DNA of 64,000 nt from the NCBI RefSeq assembly GCF_050436995.1, contig NC_134753.1:7316001-7380000 (forward strand), read 5' to 3'. Shown here piece after piece: positions 38,501 to 50,239 of the stretch (positions are counted from its first letter, which is position 1; each line of letters starts with the position of its first letter). The stretch comes from Anticarsia gemmatalis (Eukaryota; Arthropoda; Insecta; Lepidoptera; Erebidae). The notes beneath the pieces are model-generated. The model made no database searches, was not told the origin of the DNA, and worked only from the letters and a program-made list of their open reading frames with translations. The translations under genes and the position numbers were made by a program.

Positions 38501-41500
38501 AAGACGAACCGCAAAGACGCTCAGTTCCATTACCATTAAGCGGTCAGCGATCTATGGAAAGACCGCATCAACCGTTAATCATTGCCGCCATCACGGATCG
38601 TTTGCCGACCGGAAAGCGAGGCTATGAGGGCTTGTATATTCACTGGCTAACATCCACTCAAAAGTGGTATACCGTATAGAGCAACTTAGACTAAGCTTAT
38701 TACAAGATTAGTTCAAACTAAAATCCGTTTAGCATCACAAAGATCTGAAAGAAACAGTACGCCGTATTTCGCTCCATGAGTTGCGTCAATCAGTTATCGC
38801 AAGAAACAAGGTACTGTTACAGATACGCTTAAACTCAACTTCAATTTTGTTTCATACTATAGATTAGTATAGATAATAACGTTATCTTACCACAGTGACG
38901 TCATTCCAATTGTCTGAGGTGGGTTCGTTGTTCAGTGTCTCCAGCGAAGGATCAGAGTTGTCCATCGATGGGTAAGGGTGCTCCTCACAGATCTAATAAC
39001 AAATATTATATTTTAGATGTTATTATAGCGCTGAAAAGTGACGTATGCCAGTTACTACTACCATTCATATTATAACATGTATAATTATTTTTAAGGTAGA
39101 GGTGTATAAAACTTTAACCATTAGCATTGTTAGTTCAATTTGTGCGAGCCTATTGCCATTTACCAGACAAGTTACTTAACTCCGAGCTACTATTAAGATT
39201 TTTTTTGTAAATTAAATTGTTTGTAAAAAAAGCCGATAATACTTTGTCCCAACCAGGAAATCGAAGCAGAGACCTCATGATCGGCAATCAGATACAGTAC
39301 CGATTGCGTCACACACGTCTTATAGGTAAAAAATAGTAAAAATCACACCTGCAGCATAGCTCTGGTGGCAGTGTGAACAAGCGCAGCCCAGTCAAGTGCG
39401 GCGGCGTCCGGTAGAGGCAATGGTGCTGCGCCGGGCGTGCCGCCCCCCGAGCCTCGGCCTTCTCCCATCTCAGCATCCATCATACGTATTAAGTCCTCCT
39501 ACGAACAGTGTCATTGAACCAAGTAACGACTCTATAGCACATATAACTAAATACACATCTCGGTTGATTTATGGCAAGATATCTGTAGTTCGCTAAAATA
39601 TAACAACAGTAGTAGAGCTGTAACCGGCTGAAATCAATATTTTTGACACTGTCTGTGAATCACAGAAGAGTGAAAATTTCTCAAAAGAATATAAGGAAGA
39701 AATACAATAAAAGGTATTCTAGAATTGATCTTGAAGCGTTTTATTTATTCTTTATACCACCGATACTACAACTTAAGCATTAGAATAAATACTAGTGGTA
39801 TGAGCTACTCACGGTGAGCGAGGAGGTGTTGGCGGAGGCGCGCTTGTGTCGCGCGTGTCGCGGCGACGCGGCGTCGTCGTGGGAGCGCCGCCGCAGCGCC
39901 GCGTCCGGCGCCGGCGACGTGGCCGCCGAGCGACGACCGCTGCGACACGACCCGCCTGCGAACGCAATAATATGTTACAACCATGTAGGTACATGCCCGT
40001 ATACGCTCATTCACGGAAGAGATCCATTAGGCCCTAATTACAGATGTTTGAAACAAAATAGCAAATCTATCGCCAAAAACACATTTTAATTCCAGAACAC
40101 ATATTTAAGATACTGTTATAGTAAGGTGTTGTTACCAGTGCCATAGCCGGAGCTGTCAGAGCGTGGAGGTGAGTGTCCCCGCTCGTAAGCGCGGCGTGGT
40201 CGGCCGGGCTGCTGTGCGTCAGCGCGAGCTAGTGGCGCCCACTCCTCTGCCGCTGAGTCGCATGGACATTTCGGACTTGAGGCAAATGTAACCGTCACCT
40301 GCATACATAAAATAAAATGTTTACTATTGTTCACCAGAAAACATTAAATCATGAGAATATTGGCGAAAAGTTATCATATTGTTAATGACAATATTTTTAT
40401 ATGGGGATTCAAGGGAGTATGTTACTACCATAACCATTTCACCTTCCGGGGTATACAACAATCTTGGTTCGATAATTTCTTAAAATAGGATACGCGACGC
40501 AATTTCCTTATTTTTTGTAAGTACGGTAAATAGTTCATTTATTTGGTATAGTGGTGGTGATACTAACGGTGACAGGATCTGAGGTCTTGAGCAGATCGAC
40601 GAGTTGGTCGTGGTGCAACGCTACCACAGCGGCGCGGCACACCTCCAGTAGGCGCGCACCTGCTTTCACACCTGCGCGAGCTGCACATCCACCTGCTTCA
40701 ACCAATGTTACCAGCCCGTCCGGCTGTACGTGGAACCCTACACACATATAAAACATTTTTAAGCAAGAGAAGCACTAAAACTTGTTTTTAAAATAATAAT
40801 TTTCAGAAGGCGTTTTCTGACAAAGATGTTACAGATTATCTTACACTGAAGGTCTTTTGGGTTAAACAAATCGGTAAAGAAAATTGTACGCAATTACAAG
40901 TGAATATATAACAAATGACACCATGAGGGTGGTACCTATACATTAGTAGCCGTTTTAATAACGTATCAGCAGATGGCTACGAAGATTAAAGTTGAAATTT
41001 TCGATCAGAGTTGATAGAACAAACGTGTGACGTGGTCACTTACCGAGTTGCGGCGCAGCACCTCGCTCCAGTGACAGTTCAGACAGCAGGTGAGCGTGCG
41101 GCGGCGCGACACTGCGCAGGCGCCGCAGTAGCGCGTCGCCGCGGGCTCGCACGCGCACGCTCTCGCCGCGGTGGTAGTACACGCGTGTCCACCCACCGCT
41201 CACCACCCAACCTGAGGGAGAAATACATGTGAGAACGAACCGCTTACGAACTTGCTGTTAGAAAGTCATATAAACTTTTCAATAGGGTGACAGTGAGAGA
41301 TGTAGTCTTTACTATCTAGTGAATGTCAGATATATCGTATTAGATAGGATGTAAGACAGCCCAACCATTCTGACTGCCCCAATGACTGGATAAATAATAA
41401 TTAACTTGTATACTATCACACATTCTACTCTATAAACTTTACAAAAGTGATATAATAATTATCACGCAAATTAAGTGATCTTACAATAATAACTGTCTCA

Positions 41501-44500
41501 AAAATGAGAGGAAATTCTGAACAAAAAAGCAGAATAAATACCTAATAAAGAGTTTGTGGGTAGAACCAGAACTATTTGGCGAGTGGTGTCCTCGACGAAT
41601 ACCACGGTGTCAGCCGATACGCCCATGATGCAGTCTATAAGTGCCCCGCCTGCGCCTTCATCTTGCACTTGTACCTATAATTATTAAATTTATATTAAAT
41701 TATAAATAACAAGTATCTAATAATAAAACTTCTTTAAAATTATTTTTGTTTGCTCACATGAAAGCACAACGCGCCTCCCACAAGTACGTCATTGGTGCAG
41801 TTGTCGATACGAGTTATTAACGTGTTGTTAGTTGAATTACTACCACTCTTCATAAGTAGAGACGAGAATAAAGCTGAAATAAAAACATCTCAAGTTAGTA
41901 AATTATGAAAAAATATAGTACTATGTGTAAGTGGTTAATTTTAGAGCCCTTACAAAACTTTTGTCCTGTTTCCACAGTGGTTGCGGTCACATAATTCTTT
42001 GCTAAATCTTTCAGGTACTCTTGTCGCGTACGCGTCGCCATGGTACTAAACTTTGGTGATTGAATTGCAGCATTTTCGCCATTAATTACCTAAAAATATT
42101 ACAATTTCATTTTATAATTTATTGGAATTACGATATAAAACAAGTTGCAAGGCATTTGGACATATTGTTTACTTACTTTACTTAAAAGTAGATCAGTAAA
42201 TGCTTCGCCCTTCGGGTAAACCGCACCATCCTTAATAGGAGGTCCAAATAAAGGCACTTCTTTAGCACGACTTACAGCTATACTGTAATGAGTATTCTCT
42301 GTACATGGATCAATAGCCCTAACTACAACAAAAACATGTTGGAACTGTGAACGAATGTTGCGCGGTGTAAACGGCGCAGCACCCGGCTCCTGGAAGACAA
42401 TGGTTACAATATCGTTGCCTATATGACGTTTCCTCAATAGTTGCTGTCTATTATTTGGCGTGTATGGAAGCATTGTAGAGACGTGGAACATTATATCGCA
42501 GCCTTGGTATGTTGTGAAAACAGAGTATAACCCAGTGGAATCAGTTCTATTATCGAGTCCAGCCTTGTATTTATCAAAGTCTTTTAATCTCACTGTCTGG
42601 CCTAACATTTGAAGGAATTCTACAAATGCAGGCCCAGCTTCTTGGTTATTGTACATTTCTTCTTCTGTTGATTGACCACTCTTGCAGTACATAACACCGA
42701 CTTTGTAGTGTCTGGTAACACACTGTTCATCTAAACGTAACAGCTGCTCTTCGGCACCGCCATTGTTTATACCAAGCCTAAAAATATATACAATATAAGA
42801 CAATATTCATATAAAACAATAATTTGCAATAAAAAAGGCTACTAAAATGTGAATAAAATCTAAATTGTGTTTTGTTGAGTATGATGAAAGTATTTTACAT
42901 ACCGTAAACAACCAAGTTGTAATTCAGGTGTGACATATTCTAATACGTCTTTAGTGTTGTAAGTAGCGCTGTTATTACTGGGTTTGGTGGTTGGCAGAGC
43001 ATCTTCTAATACGGAGCCACGGAGCGTGAGTAGTTCGGAAGTTCGTACTATAAGGCGGTATTGCCACGCGAGCTGCGTCGCTGGCGCTGATACATCTCCG
43101 CCGCCTCTACGTAGCTCGACACGCTCTTTTTTGATAGATATAGCTACTGGCCCAAGGTTTTCATCCATGCCAAACCAATTTTGATGTGCTAGAAATGTTT
43201 AATAAAACCTTTTATTAAGAATTATAATACTTAAACTAGTGTTGTGAGTTACAATCCACCTATCTATCTATTCAGCCCATTTCTACCTACTGTTGAGTAG
43301 GCCTCCCTTAGTAGGCATTTTTTACGATCCTGCGCTTGTCTCATCCATTGCAGGGTACAATAATGAATGTTTATTAAATCTCTAACCAATTGTTAAAAAA
43401 ACTCACTAATAAATATGGTTGCTCGCATAAACTTACGTTGATTATAGAAATAGTTCCTATAGTACAAAGCCCCAAGATCTTGACTTTCTATCGGCAGTGG
43501 GGAAATAGACCTGGCAAATGGACAGCCATTTCTCCAATGCGTTTGGGCGGAATGTGTATGTGTGACTGGCGTAAACTCTAGCACAGAGATGCCGTAAGCT
43601 GCACGAGGGCGGTGCCAGCAACCGGACTGGCCTATGATAGCCCCACGGGCTGTTCTCCAACATAGCGAGACACATCTTTCTTCTTCACCTGGAATGGTAG
43701 ACAAATAACATTATGTCTGTTATGTTTGAAGGTGTTTCCCTGCGAACAATGTTATTCCTATAATATAACAGGGGTAAGTTTACTGTAATGAAGTGGTCAG
43801 GTTACCAAACTCTGGATTACTATTGAGTATCTTGTAATATAATTTTGAAAAGCCCATTAGAAATTTATTTGACCTAAGAGTCAAACCGAAGTTCATGAAT
43901 GAATGAATGCAGATGCAGATGTATATACCATCATTACCATCTGACATTGATGTTATTAGTTGATGTTCTATAAGTTATTTATTATTTTTATTTATGAATG
44001 TATTTATTTATTAGTTGATGTTCTATAAATTACTTATTATTTTTATTAATTAATTAATTAATTTATTAGTTGATGTTCTATAAGTTATTTATTACATTGA
44101 AAAAGACACCAAAAGAGTAAAAATAATAATGTTAGCATTTAGTAGTAAAAAACACTAGGTCTCACCCATAGTTGTTATTGCCTGAATGAAAAGTTATTTT
44201 AATAAATGAAAGTGTATCAATAAAAAAGGTTAATAATTGCACCGCAGCCAGTACAATCACATACAAAAACCATAAAAACATACAAGATAACTTAGTTACT
44301 ATTTTATTGGTTTTGCTATTAGTTCATTTCAAATAGTCAGTTTCAAAAGTCATTAAATAATATGTTTCGGAAACTGGTTTATCAAAAAAAAATTGTTTGA
44401 AATTGAAACCAAAATGAATAAGTTCTTTATTTACTAAAACAAATAGCATAAAAATATTGATTAATTGTTTGAAAACATTCTAAATTCCCTGTAATACTAC

Positions 44501-46359
44501 TCTAACATCAGTGAAATATTCTAGTGAGTGTTGTTACCAAGTGTACAATGTTAACGCATGACTAAGCTGCACAGCAATTATTACTGCATTAATGAATAAG
44601 TTATTGAATGGTAGCGTAAATGTATGAAATGTTGTATGGAATTTAGAATTACTAGTGTTATGATTAAGCAGTAAGAAATGAAGATAACAAGACAGTATAA
44701 TATTATTGAATAAAAGTTCAAATTGTTATTTCAAAAGTGAAAATTATAACTTTAAACATTTGTATAGCATTTCTATTATCTAAATACTATAAGGCAATTA
44801 CTTAGTTTGCTACCATGGCTAGTGAAATACTTTAGTACAAGCAATCCAAGGGGTACTAAAGTTTATGTTAATTCTTCAATAGTTTAAATAAAGTTATTGG
44901 TAATGGCTGTATGTTTACTTCAATTTGTTATGAATGTGCATGATGTTAATTTATCATTGTTATCTGATATTCAGTATCTTTATATAAATCATATTTCCTT
45001 GCAGTTCTAAATGATAACATGATAATCAGGTAACATAAAAAAGAGATTTATAATAATATCTATATAGAGAGGTAATATGTAGATAGGTAATTTAAGAGAT
45101 TTGGCAGTTCAATGAAACAGCAAATATCCATACATTTTCTTTAAAATTGTTCAAATGTTTGCACACTAATCATAGAAGAATGTGTGTTCATTCAGTGTGT
45201 AATTGTTTAAGTATAAGCTACATTATTTCAGAGAAACAAAATGAAATAACACTAAATTCCTGTTAACTCTTGAAGTGAACCATTTATGGAAATCAACTGA
45301 GGGAAATGGGCTATCATGGTGTCTATGGGCAATTGGGAAGCATCCTGTCACTTAAGTACAATTATGCACTTAACCATCATGATAGTTTCAAGCAACACTA
45401 ACATAAAGTAATCACTTTCCTCCTAGATTTGTGCCTATTTCATTTAATTGATATGTCATGTGCAATTATACATTTCTATGTCACCATAAGTATTAGTCAT
45501 AAATAATTCATTCCTTCAATAACAATGTTAACTGTGAGAACAGAATTTGTGTCACCTGATTCACAGATGACACAATGGTTATTTTGTAGTAAATAAGAAG
45601 TAAGGCAAAAAGGTAATACAGATAATGTTTTGTATTGTTGATAGTTGTTGTTGTAGCATAATATACCCACATATGAAAAAGGTTATTGATCATAACATAA
45701 GTGTGAGATGACTTACCTCCTAATTCATTTCTGAAGAATGGACAACTTTCTATTAATTCATTAGATCTACCATCCCCAGTATCAGGTACAGTGTCTTCTC
45801 CAGGAGGAAGTCCACGAGTAGCAAGTAATGATGCAGCAGAGGCCCCTGTAGTAGTGTTTCGTCTTCTACTTAGTAAAGCTCCACGAATTTCAGCAGCATA
45901 ACTCAAGTTGGCCATAAGTGATTGACAGTCATAATGAGCAAACTGCTTTCTCTTGTTGGCATCTGATAATGTAGAAAGATTGCCATCTTCCAGCGGCTGC
46001 CGTGCCAACGCGGGTGCAGCTCCTCCCCACAATTTGTTAAGTTTAAGTCGCGGTTTTGGACTAGCACTTGATCTAGGCTGTGGGCCATCAGCTTGGTCGG
46101 TATTAAGACCGTCGGATATTCTGTCGACAGTTCGGTTGAGTCCTGTTGGTTTGTCCGGTGCCGCGACACCGCTGTAGCTATGTACCATTGCGGGCAGTCG
46201 TTCGTTGGCTCCTCCAATCACGTCAATTGACCCGTGACTTCCATACTCACGTCGTAGGCCATTCCCCGAGGGATGTTCAGCATATATCAAGTCAAGACTT
46301 GAATTACTACGATAAATAACATCTCTGGCTTCCTTTCTTCTATTATCTGGAGCGTACAT
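35529..46359 (-). CDS. SIPA1L: SIPA1L-type Rap GTPase-activating protein
   Basis: It stimulates GTP hydrolysis by Rap, acting at cell junctions or synapses in vertebrate relatives. The 15 exons are 45717-46359, 43437-43688, 42903-43188, 42177-42777, 41954-42089, 41758-41873, 41542-41674, 41044-41211, 40568-40737, 40136-40298, 39813-39955, 39349-39498, 38891-38992, 37027-37209 and 35529-35639. The total is 3357 nt, exactly 1119 codons with stop. Motifs in order: an N-terminal REYGSHGSIDV segment; HQNWFGMDENLGPVA; the RapGAP domain with GQSTEEEMYNN and KRHIGNDIVTIVFQE (the catalytic asparagine is in GND); ATRTRQEYLKDLAKNYV; a PDZ domain (GFHVQPDGLVTLVEAGG...LVDLLKTSDPVTV); a serine-rich linker; and a C-terminal leucine-rich coiled coil ending in exons 14-15. 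The domain order and spacing match vertebrate SIPA1L1-3, though the protein is shorter. Intron 1 is 2.0 kb, with a LINE scrap in intron 2. Confidence 0.93.
36785..36960 (-). repeat. Diverged Helitron-like repeat fragment
   Basis: CTAGCATTTGCCCGTAACTT at the start recalls the reverse complement of the 3' end of a common moth Helitron-like family. A related partner fragment lies at about 37270-37470 (ATTTCATCGAAATCCGTCCA, ACAAACTTTCGCATTCATAAT). Both flank SIPA1L exon 14 in its introns. Confidence 0.4.
37772..38076 (+). repeat. tRNA-derived SINE, second copy
   Basis: It is the same element as 22497-22800. Box A-like TAGCCAAGTGGTTTAATTTG opens the copy, box B is GGTTCGTACCC (37829-37839), the body has CCAACGGTGAAG, and the end carries GCCAGCGTGGTGGACTCAAG and ATGGGTTAA. 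It carries a ~20-bp insertion or variant in the middle (TTAAAAACGGACCACGAAGC region). It lies in the SIPA1L intron between exons 13 and 14. Confidence 0.78.
43246..43350 (-). mobile_element. LINE 3'-end fragment
   Basis: Read on the minus strand, it encodes WMRQAQDR and a GEAYSTVG-like end, then a TGA-containing stop region and a TAGATAGATAGG tail. The same ending is seen at 63370-63600. This is the C-terminal scrap of an RTE-like LINE reverse-transcriptase frame. It lies in an intron of the SIPA1L gene. Confidence 0.5.
43950..44100. repeat. Tandem repeat, about 55-bp unit, nearly three copies
   Basis: TTATTAGTTGATGTTCTATAA recurs at about 43952, 44007 and 44063, each followed by RTTAYTTATTA and an AT-rich run. 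The spacing is about 55 bp, inside SIPA1L intron 1. A simple minisatellite, useful as a polymorphic marker. Confidence 0.7.
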
Positions 46360-47306
46360 GGCATTATTTTTTCAAGCTTCTTACTTCATTTCCAATAACG
46401 AAAACAAATCGTTGAAGTCAACTTATCATCAGTGTTCACAGAAGAATATTCGATATCGATAACTCTTTACAATGTTTCTTACGTGCTAGCAAAATATGCA
46501 ACTTGGATAAAAAAAGTACATACGAGCAAATTATGAAATAAGTTATTTTTGCACATAATCATAACAATATAAAAGTGCCTAGTTCCATGGTAAAAGTAAT
46601 CTAACACTTTTGGTACGTAATTATTCTTCATTCACTTGAAATGTAACTAAAACAGTAAATAAAATATTTTTTTGCAAAACTAACTTGTAAGTCAATCAAC
46701 CACATAAAACCACAGATACAAAACTTCAAAACAGATAATACGATTTTGTATAATCTGTGGAACATAAATTCTTCGGAGACCACAGACGGCTAAACATTAT
46801 TTTAATCTGTAGCAGTAGTAAATAATTGCCAGTAAAATAAATATTGATAAAAGTAAAGAAATATTAATACCTTTTATAGGTAGTTCAGACCTATCTCCTA
46901 GGCCCTACCTAATATTAATATTTATATATTTAAATTCCGTAAACAGAGAGTATCTTTGCAACAAAGTCCACCAAGCTTGTGACAGGTAGACCTATTGAGT
47001 TAATCAGTCACAGGTGTTGGGTCGATTACATAGGTGGGTAAAGAATTAGAGATATTAGTGAATAAGTTATTTATTTATAGATAAAATTAAGAAACAATAT
47101 AAGAGAGCTTGCTATAATGAATTATCTTAGATAGAGAATAACTCTGAAATAATAAACAAAAAAATGTATTACATTGAAGTTGAAGTCAGGTTTTAGAACT
47201 TCTTAAAAATAAAATTAAAATATCTTCATATAAGCTTTGGAAGCCATTCTTAAACGTTGCTTCCTATATACTTAGTTAAATATATAATTAATAACTCAAA
47301 GAAATA
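46360..47306. other. Intergenic: SIPA1L 5' flank and downstream flank of the next gene
   Basis: About 950 bp, AT-rich. It presumably contains the SIPA1L promoter and 5' UTR. No TATA box at a canonical distance from 46359 and no repeat of known type is apparent. Confidence 0.4.
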
Positions 47307-49754
47307 TTATGCAGGCTCAGTGTCATCAGGCTCATCAAGCTTCCGTTGCTCATCAGAAGTCGGTAGCGTAATATGTACTCCGGAGTGTTTAGATCGTGAA
47401 GGAGTCTGGATAGACCGAGTATCAATATCAGATCCCTGTATTTGCAAAGCGCTATGTTGTTCGGTTGGGTCCTTCTGGGATCTGACCGTACCTGTTGACG
47501 CCCGGCTTAAGATTGACTTGGGTAGAGACAGTACAGTATCCTGCAAAAATTGTTAAGTAAGATTATTGAGTGTAACATTCAGAATGAGCAGTTACGGGAG
47601 GTACACGGTCGGCACCGGAGTAAGTATTATAACCATGTTCCTACAGCAGGCATTTTTTTTATGTGTAATATTGTAATGTAATCGTTAGGTTCGGGTTTCG
47701 ATTGTGTGCTATTTCCACAAGTACTGCTGGTGTAGAACTGTACGCCCCTGCCGATGTGGTAAACGAGTGTAAACTGTAAAGGTATTAAACAGTGCGACTC
47801 ACGCGTTGCAATCGACCCCACTCGTTCTCGCTGTCTGTGTGTTTCACACTTTATTTATGCTACAAAATATAAAAAAGGTAAAAACAATAAAAAGAGAAAA
47901 CCATAAACAAACAGAAAACCAAAAAGAAAGGAAACAAAAATAAGTCAAATTATACAATTCAAGCATTTCGTACGTGTTCTCCTTTAGAAGATCTCTCAGG
48001 ACGTATAGAGGCTTGGTCAGATTTATCTTCCTGACCGGGTTTCTTTATTTGCACAGTTTTGAGAGCCTCTTCAACTTTTTCTCGTAATTCTGTAGCTTCT
48101 TCTGGATCTAAAATTTGCGCTTTCAAACTATTGATAGCCATTTGTGCGATATGTGTCATGTCTGCTTCTGGGAGATTAATACCGCAATCTGTAAAATAAG
48201 TGTTAAGTATAATCCAGACACTCCACTTTTTTAATTTTTATACTAATGAGCTGAACAGTGATCTGGCAAACCTTTCATATCCTCTACTATCTCGAAGGAA
48301 GCGATACGCTCAAGAGATTCTCGAGTTAACGGATGCTGGTCGTCTACGAGTGACTTCACCAGCGACGCCATAGTCTCTGGAGTCTCTGCAATTCATATCA
48401 AAAGTAACATATACAATCTTTCTAAGAGTACCTATACAAAATGTATAATTTTGATCATTTGACAATCTGAATTTTCAAGTTACGTTGCGGCTTTACATTG
48501 ATAACTAGCATTAGCATTGCTTTATGACACATAAAATATGTTTTAATAAGTACTCGTAACAACTGACCAACATAGCTTAAGTCAGCGGCGTGTAACATTG
48601 CCGCGATGGCCGGCCCGATGCGCTGGTTTAGGGGCATGCGAACATCAGACACCTGCTTTAATGCAGTCTCCAGACTTGCTAGCACTGTCGACATACCCTT
48701 CATCCCCATACTTTCCATGTGGTCTATCTGTTGATTATATAAATTATCTTTAGTAGGTAGGTAGGTATAAGAAACGGGACTTTATGAACATGAACTAGGA
48801 GTAGGTACCTAGTCATGACGTCGAGTATCGATTCGGTAATTGTCGTCAAATATGTAAATGACAACCTAATACTAACTGTTTTAAGGAGTTATTTTTTAAA
48901 TGAGATTTATGACACAGTACTCAGTACATATAGTGCATTGATAATTTATTGGTAGTTAACGCAAGGTCATCATATTTCCGATACAACACACGTGTAGCAT
49001 AATTTATTTAGAGTAGCGACAATGACGTTATCAATAAATATCCTTGAATTTTATCTGCGTCTAGATTTGTGAAAGTGATTATACTATTATTTTAGCCGAT
49101 ATTCAAATAGATAAATCCTCTTTGTACAGAGACAATTTCACCGAAACTCTCTAAAGAAAAAATAAACTTACATGTTGTCGAACAAGGCGATCAGTCAGGG
49201 CTGCTAATGCATCAAAGGCTTTCGTTTGCTTCTTATATTGGCTTGGGTCACCACCGTGTTTCAGCAGCCATTTACGTACTAAGCTGTCTACGACTTCATA
49301 TCGAGAACTCACTCTGTATAACACCCAGTAAATATTAGTTAGACATAATGCATAAGCTGCATCAGTGTACATGTTTATGTGGTCTTGCGGCAACTCAAGA
49401 TCATGGTTATACGTGTCTAAATTTGAGCAAATTTTAGTAAAAGCTACAATAATGTGAAACAATACAAACTTAGAATGCAGGAGTAGGACAACTCTCCCAA
49501 AAAAAGAAAAGAGAACTATACAAGCATCTCATAGTTATAGAGAAAAGACGAACAATACTGACTATTGCTGATACCGGTGGATTAATGGCAGGTGCACAAC
49601 TTACCCAGAGATAATATCGGGTAGTTTGGCGTTGACGTCTTTAAGTAGTTCCTGTGCATCATCCCTAGTCACACGCATTGTGTCCAGCGTGTCGTACAAC
49701 AGCTTCATTATGTTTATATCACACACCACGTTCGTTTGTGATGCCAGTGGTGTT
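47307..49754 (-). CDS. Uncharacterised alpha-helical protein, 5' end unresolved
   Basis: The exons are 49605-49754, 49172-49313, 48568-48727, 48272-48385 and 47959-48188, with consistent phases, giving about 264 aa ending at a TGA at 47959. Alternatively the last exon uses a donor at 47973 (GTACGA) and joins 47307-47540, which adds 78 codons including the stop, also in phase. The protein is rich in Leu, Ala, Glu and Lys: TRDDAQELLKDVNAKLPDII, FDALAALTDRLVRQH, VLASLETALKQVSDVR and ATELREKVEEALKTVQIK. It looks like stacked helices (armadillo- or spectrin-like in feel only). I do not recognise the family. The first exon seen begins at codon position 3, so either an upstream exon lies in 49755-50239 or translation begins at a Met within 49605-49754. 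It lies directly downstream of CFAP44 on the same strand. Confidence 0.6.
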
Positions 49755-49957
49755 CTGTGTACGGTATAAGCAAATTATGAAAAAGGTCCTACTAGTCGAA
49801 ATAAAAAGAGTAGTCTCACATCTAATTCTTTTGTCGATACGGCATTATCTTTAAAGTGTTATAGAAGAGAGCAAAGAAAGTAAAGTGAAACAACTCCGCG
49901 CCAAAAACGGCTTAGTTTAAAATCACCCCTGTTTGACAAATAATCTCAAATTTTATA

Positions 49958-50170
49958 TTAGGTCGGGGAAAAAGTATTTTCGCATTATAGTATGTATGAA
50001 CTTGTAATAAAATCTCTTTGGCTTCAAGAATCACAAATGAGTACACGGTTCATTAGGTTTCTTTCAGCGAGCTCGTGAGGTACCCAAATATCGAGCTTTT
50101 ATGTGTAGAGAAAATATTTTATTACAAGTTCATACATATTATAATCGGAAAAGACTTTTCCCCGGCCTAA
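49958..50170. mobile_element. Mariner-type MITE, 213 bp
   Basis: The inverted ends are TTAGGTCGGGGAAAAAGT and its near-complement ending at 50170, with longer subterminal complementarity (TATGTATGAACTTGTAATAAA at left, TTTATTACAAGTTCATACAT at right). A TA duplication flanks it (49956-49957, 50171-50172). There is no coding region. The ends match mariner elements common in moths. It lies between the CFAP44 stop codon and the next minus-strand gene. Confidence 0.85.
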
Positions 50171-50239
50171 TATTTCGCAAGTTGCCGAAGCGGATCCAAT
50201 GACCCTCCCACGAAGCTTGTGAACTTTCATGGCTATAAC

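Noticed and set aside
49314..49462. Longer version of the unknown gene's second exon (ELPQDHINMYTDAAYALCL segment)
   Set aside because: The open frame continues upstream of 49313, but the TATACAG acceptor at 49314 restores the phase from exon 49605-49754, so the upstream part is more likely intron; not fully excluded.
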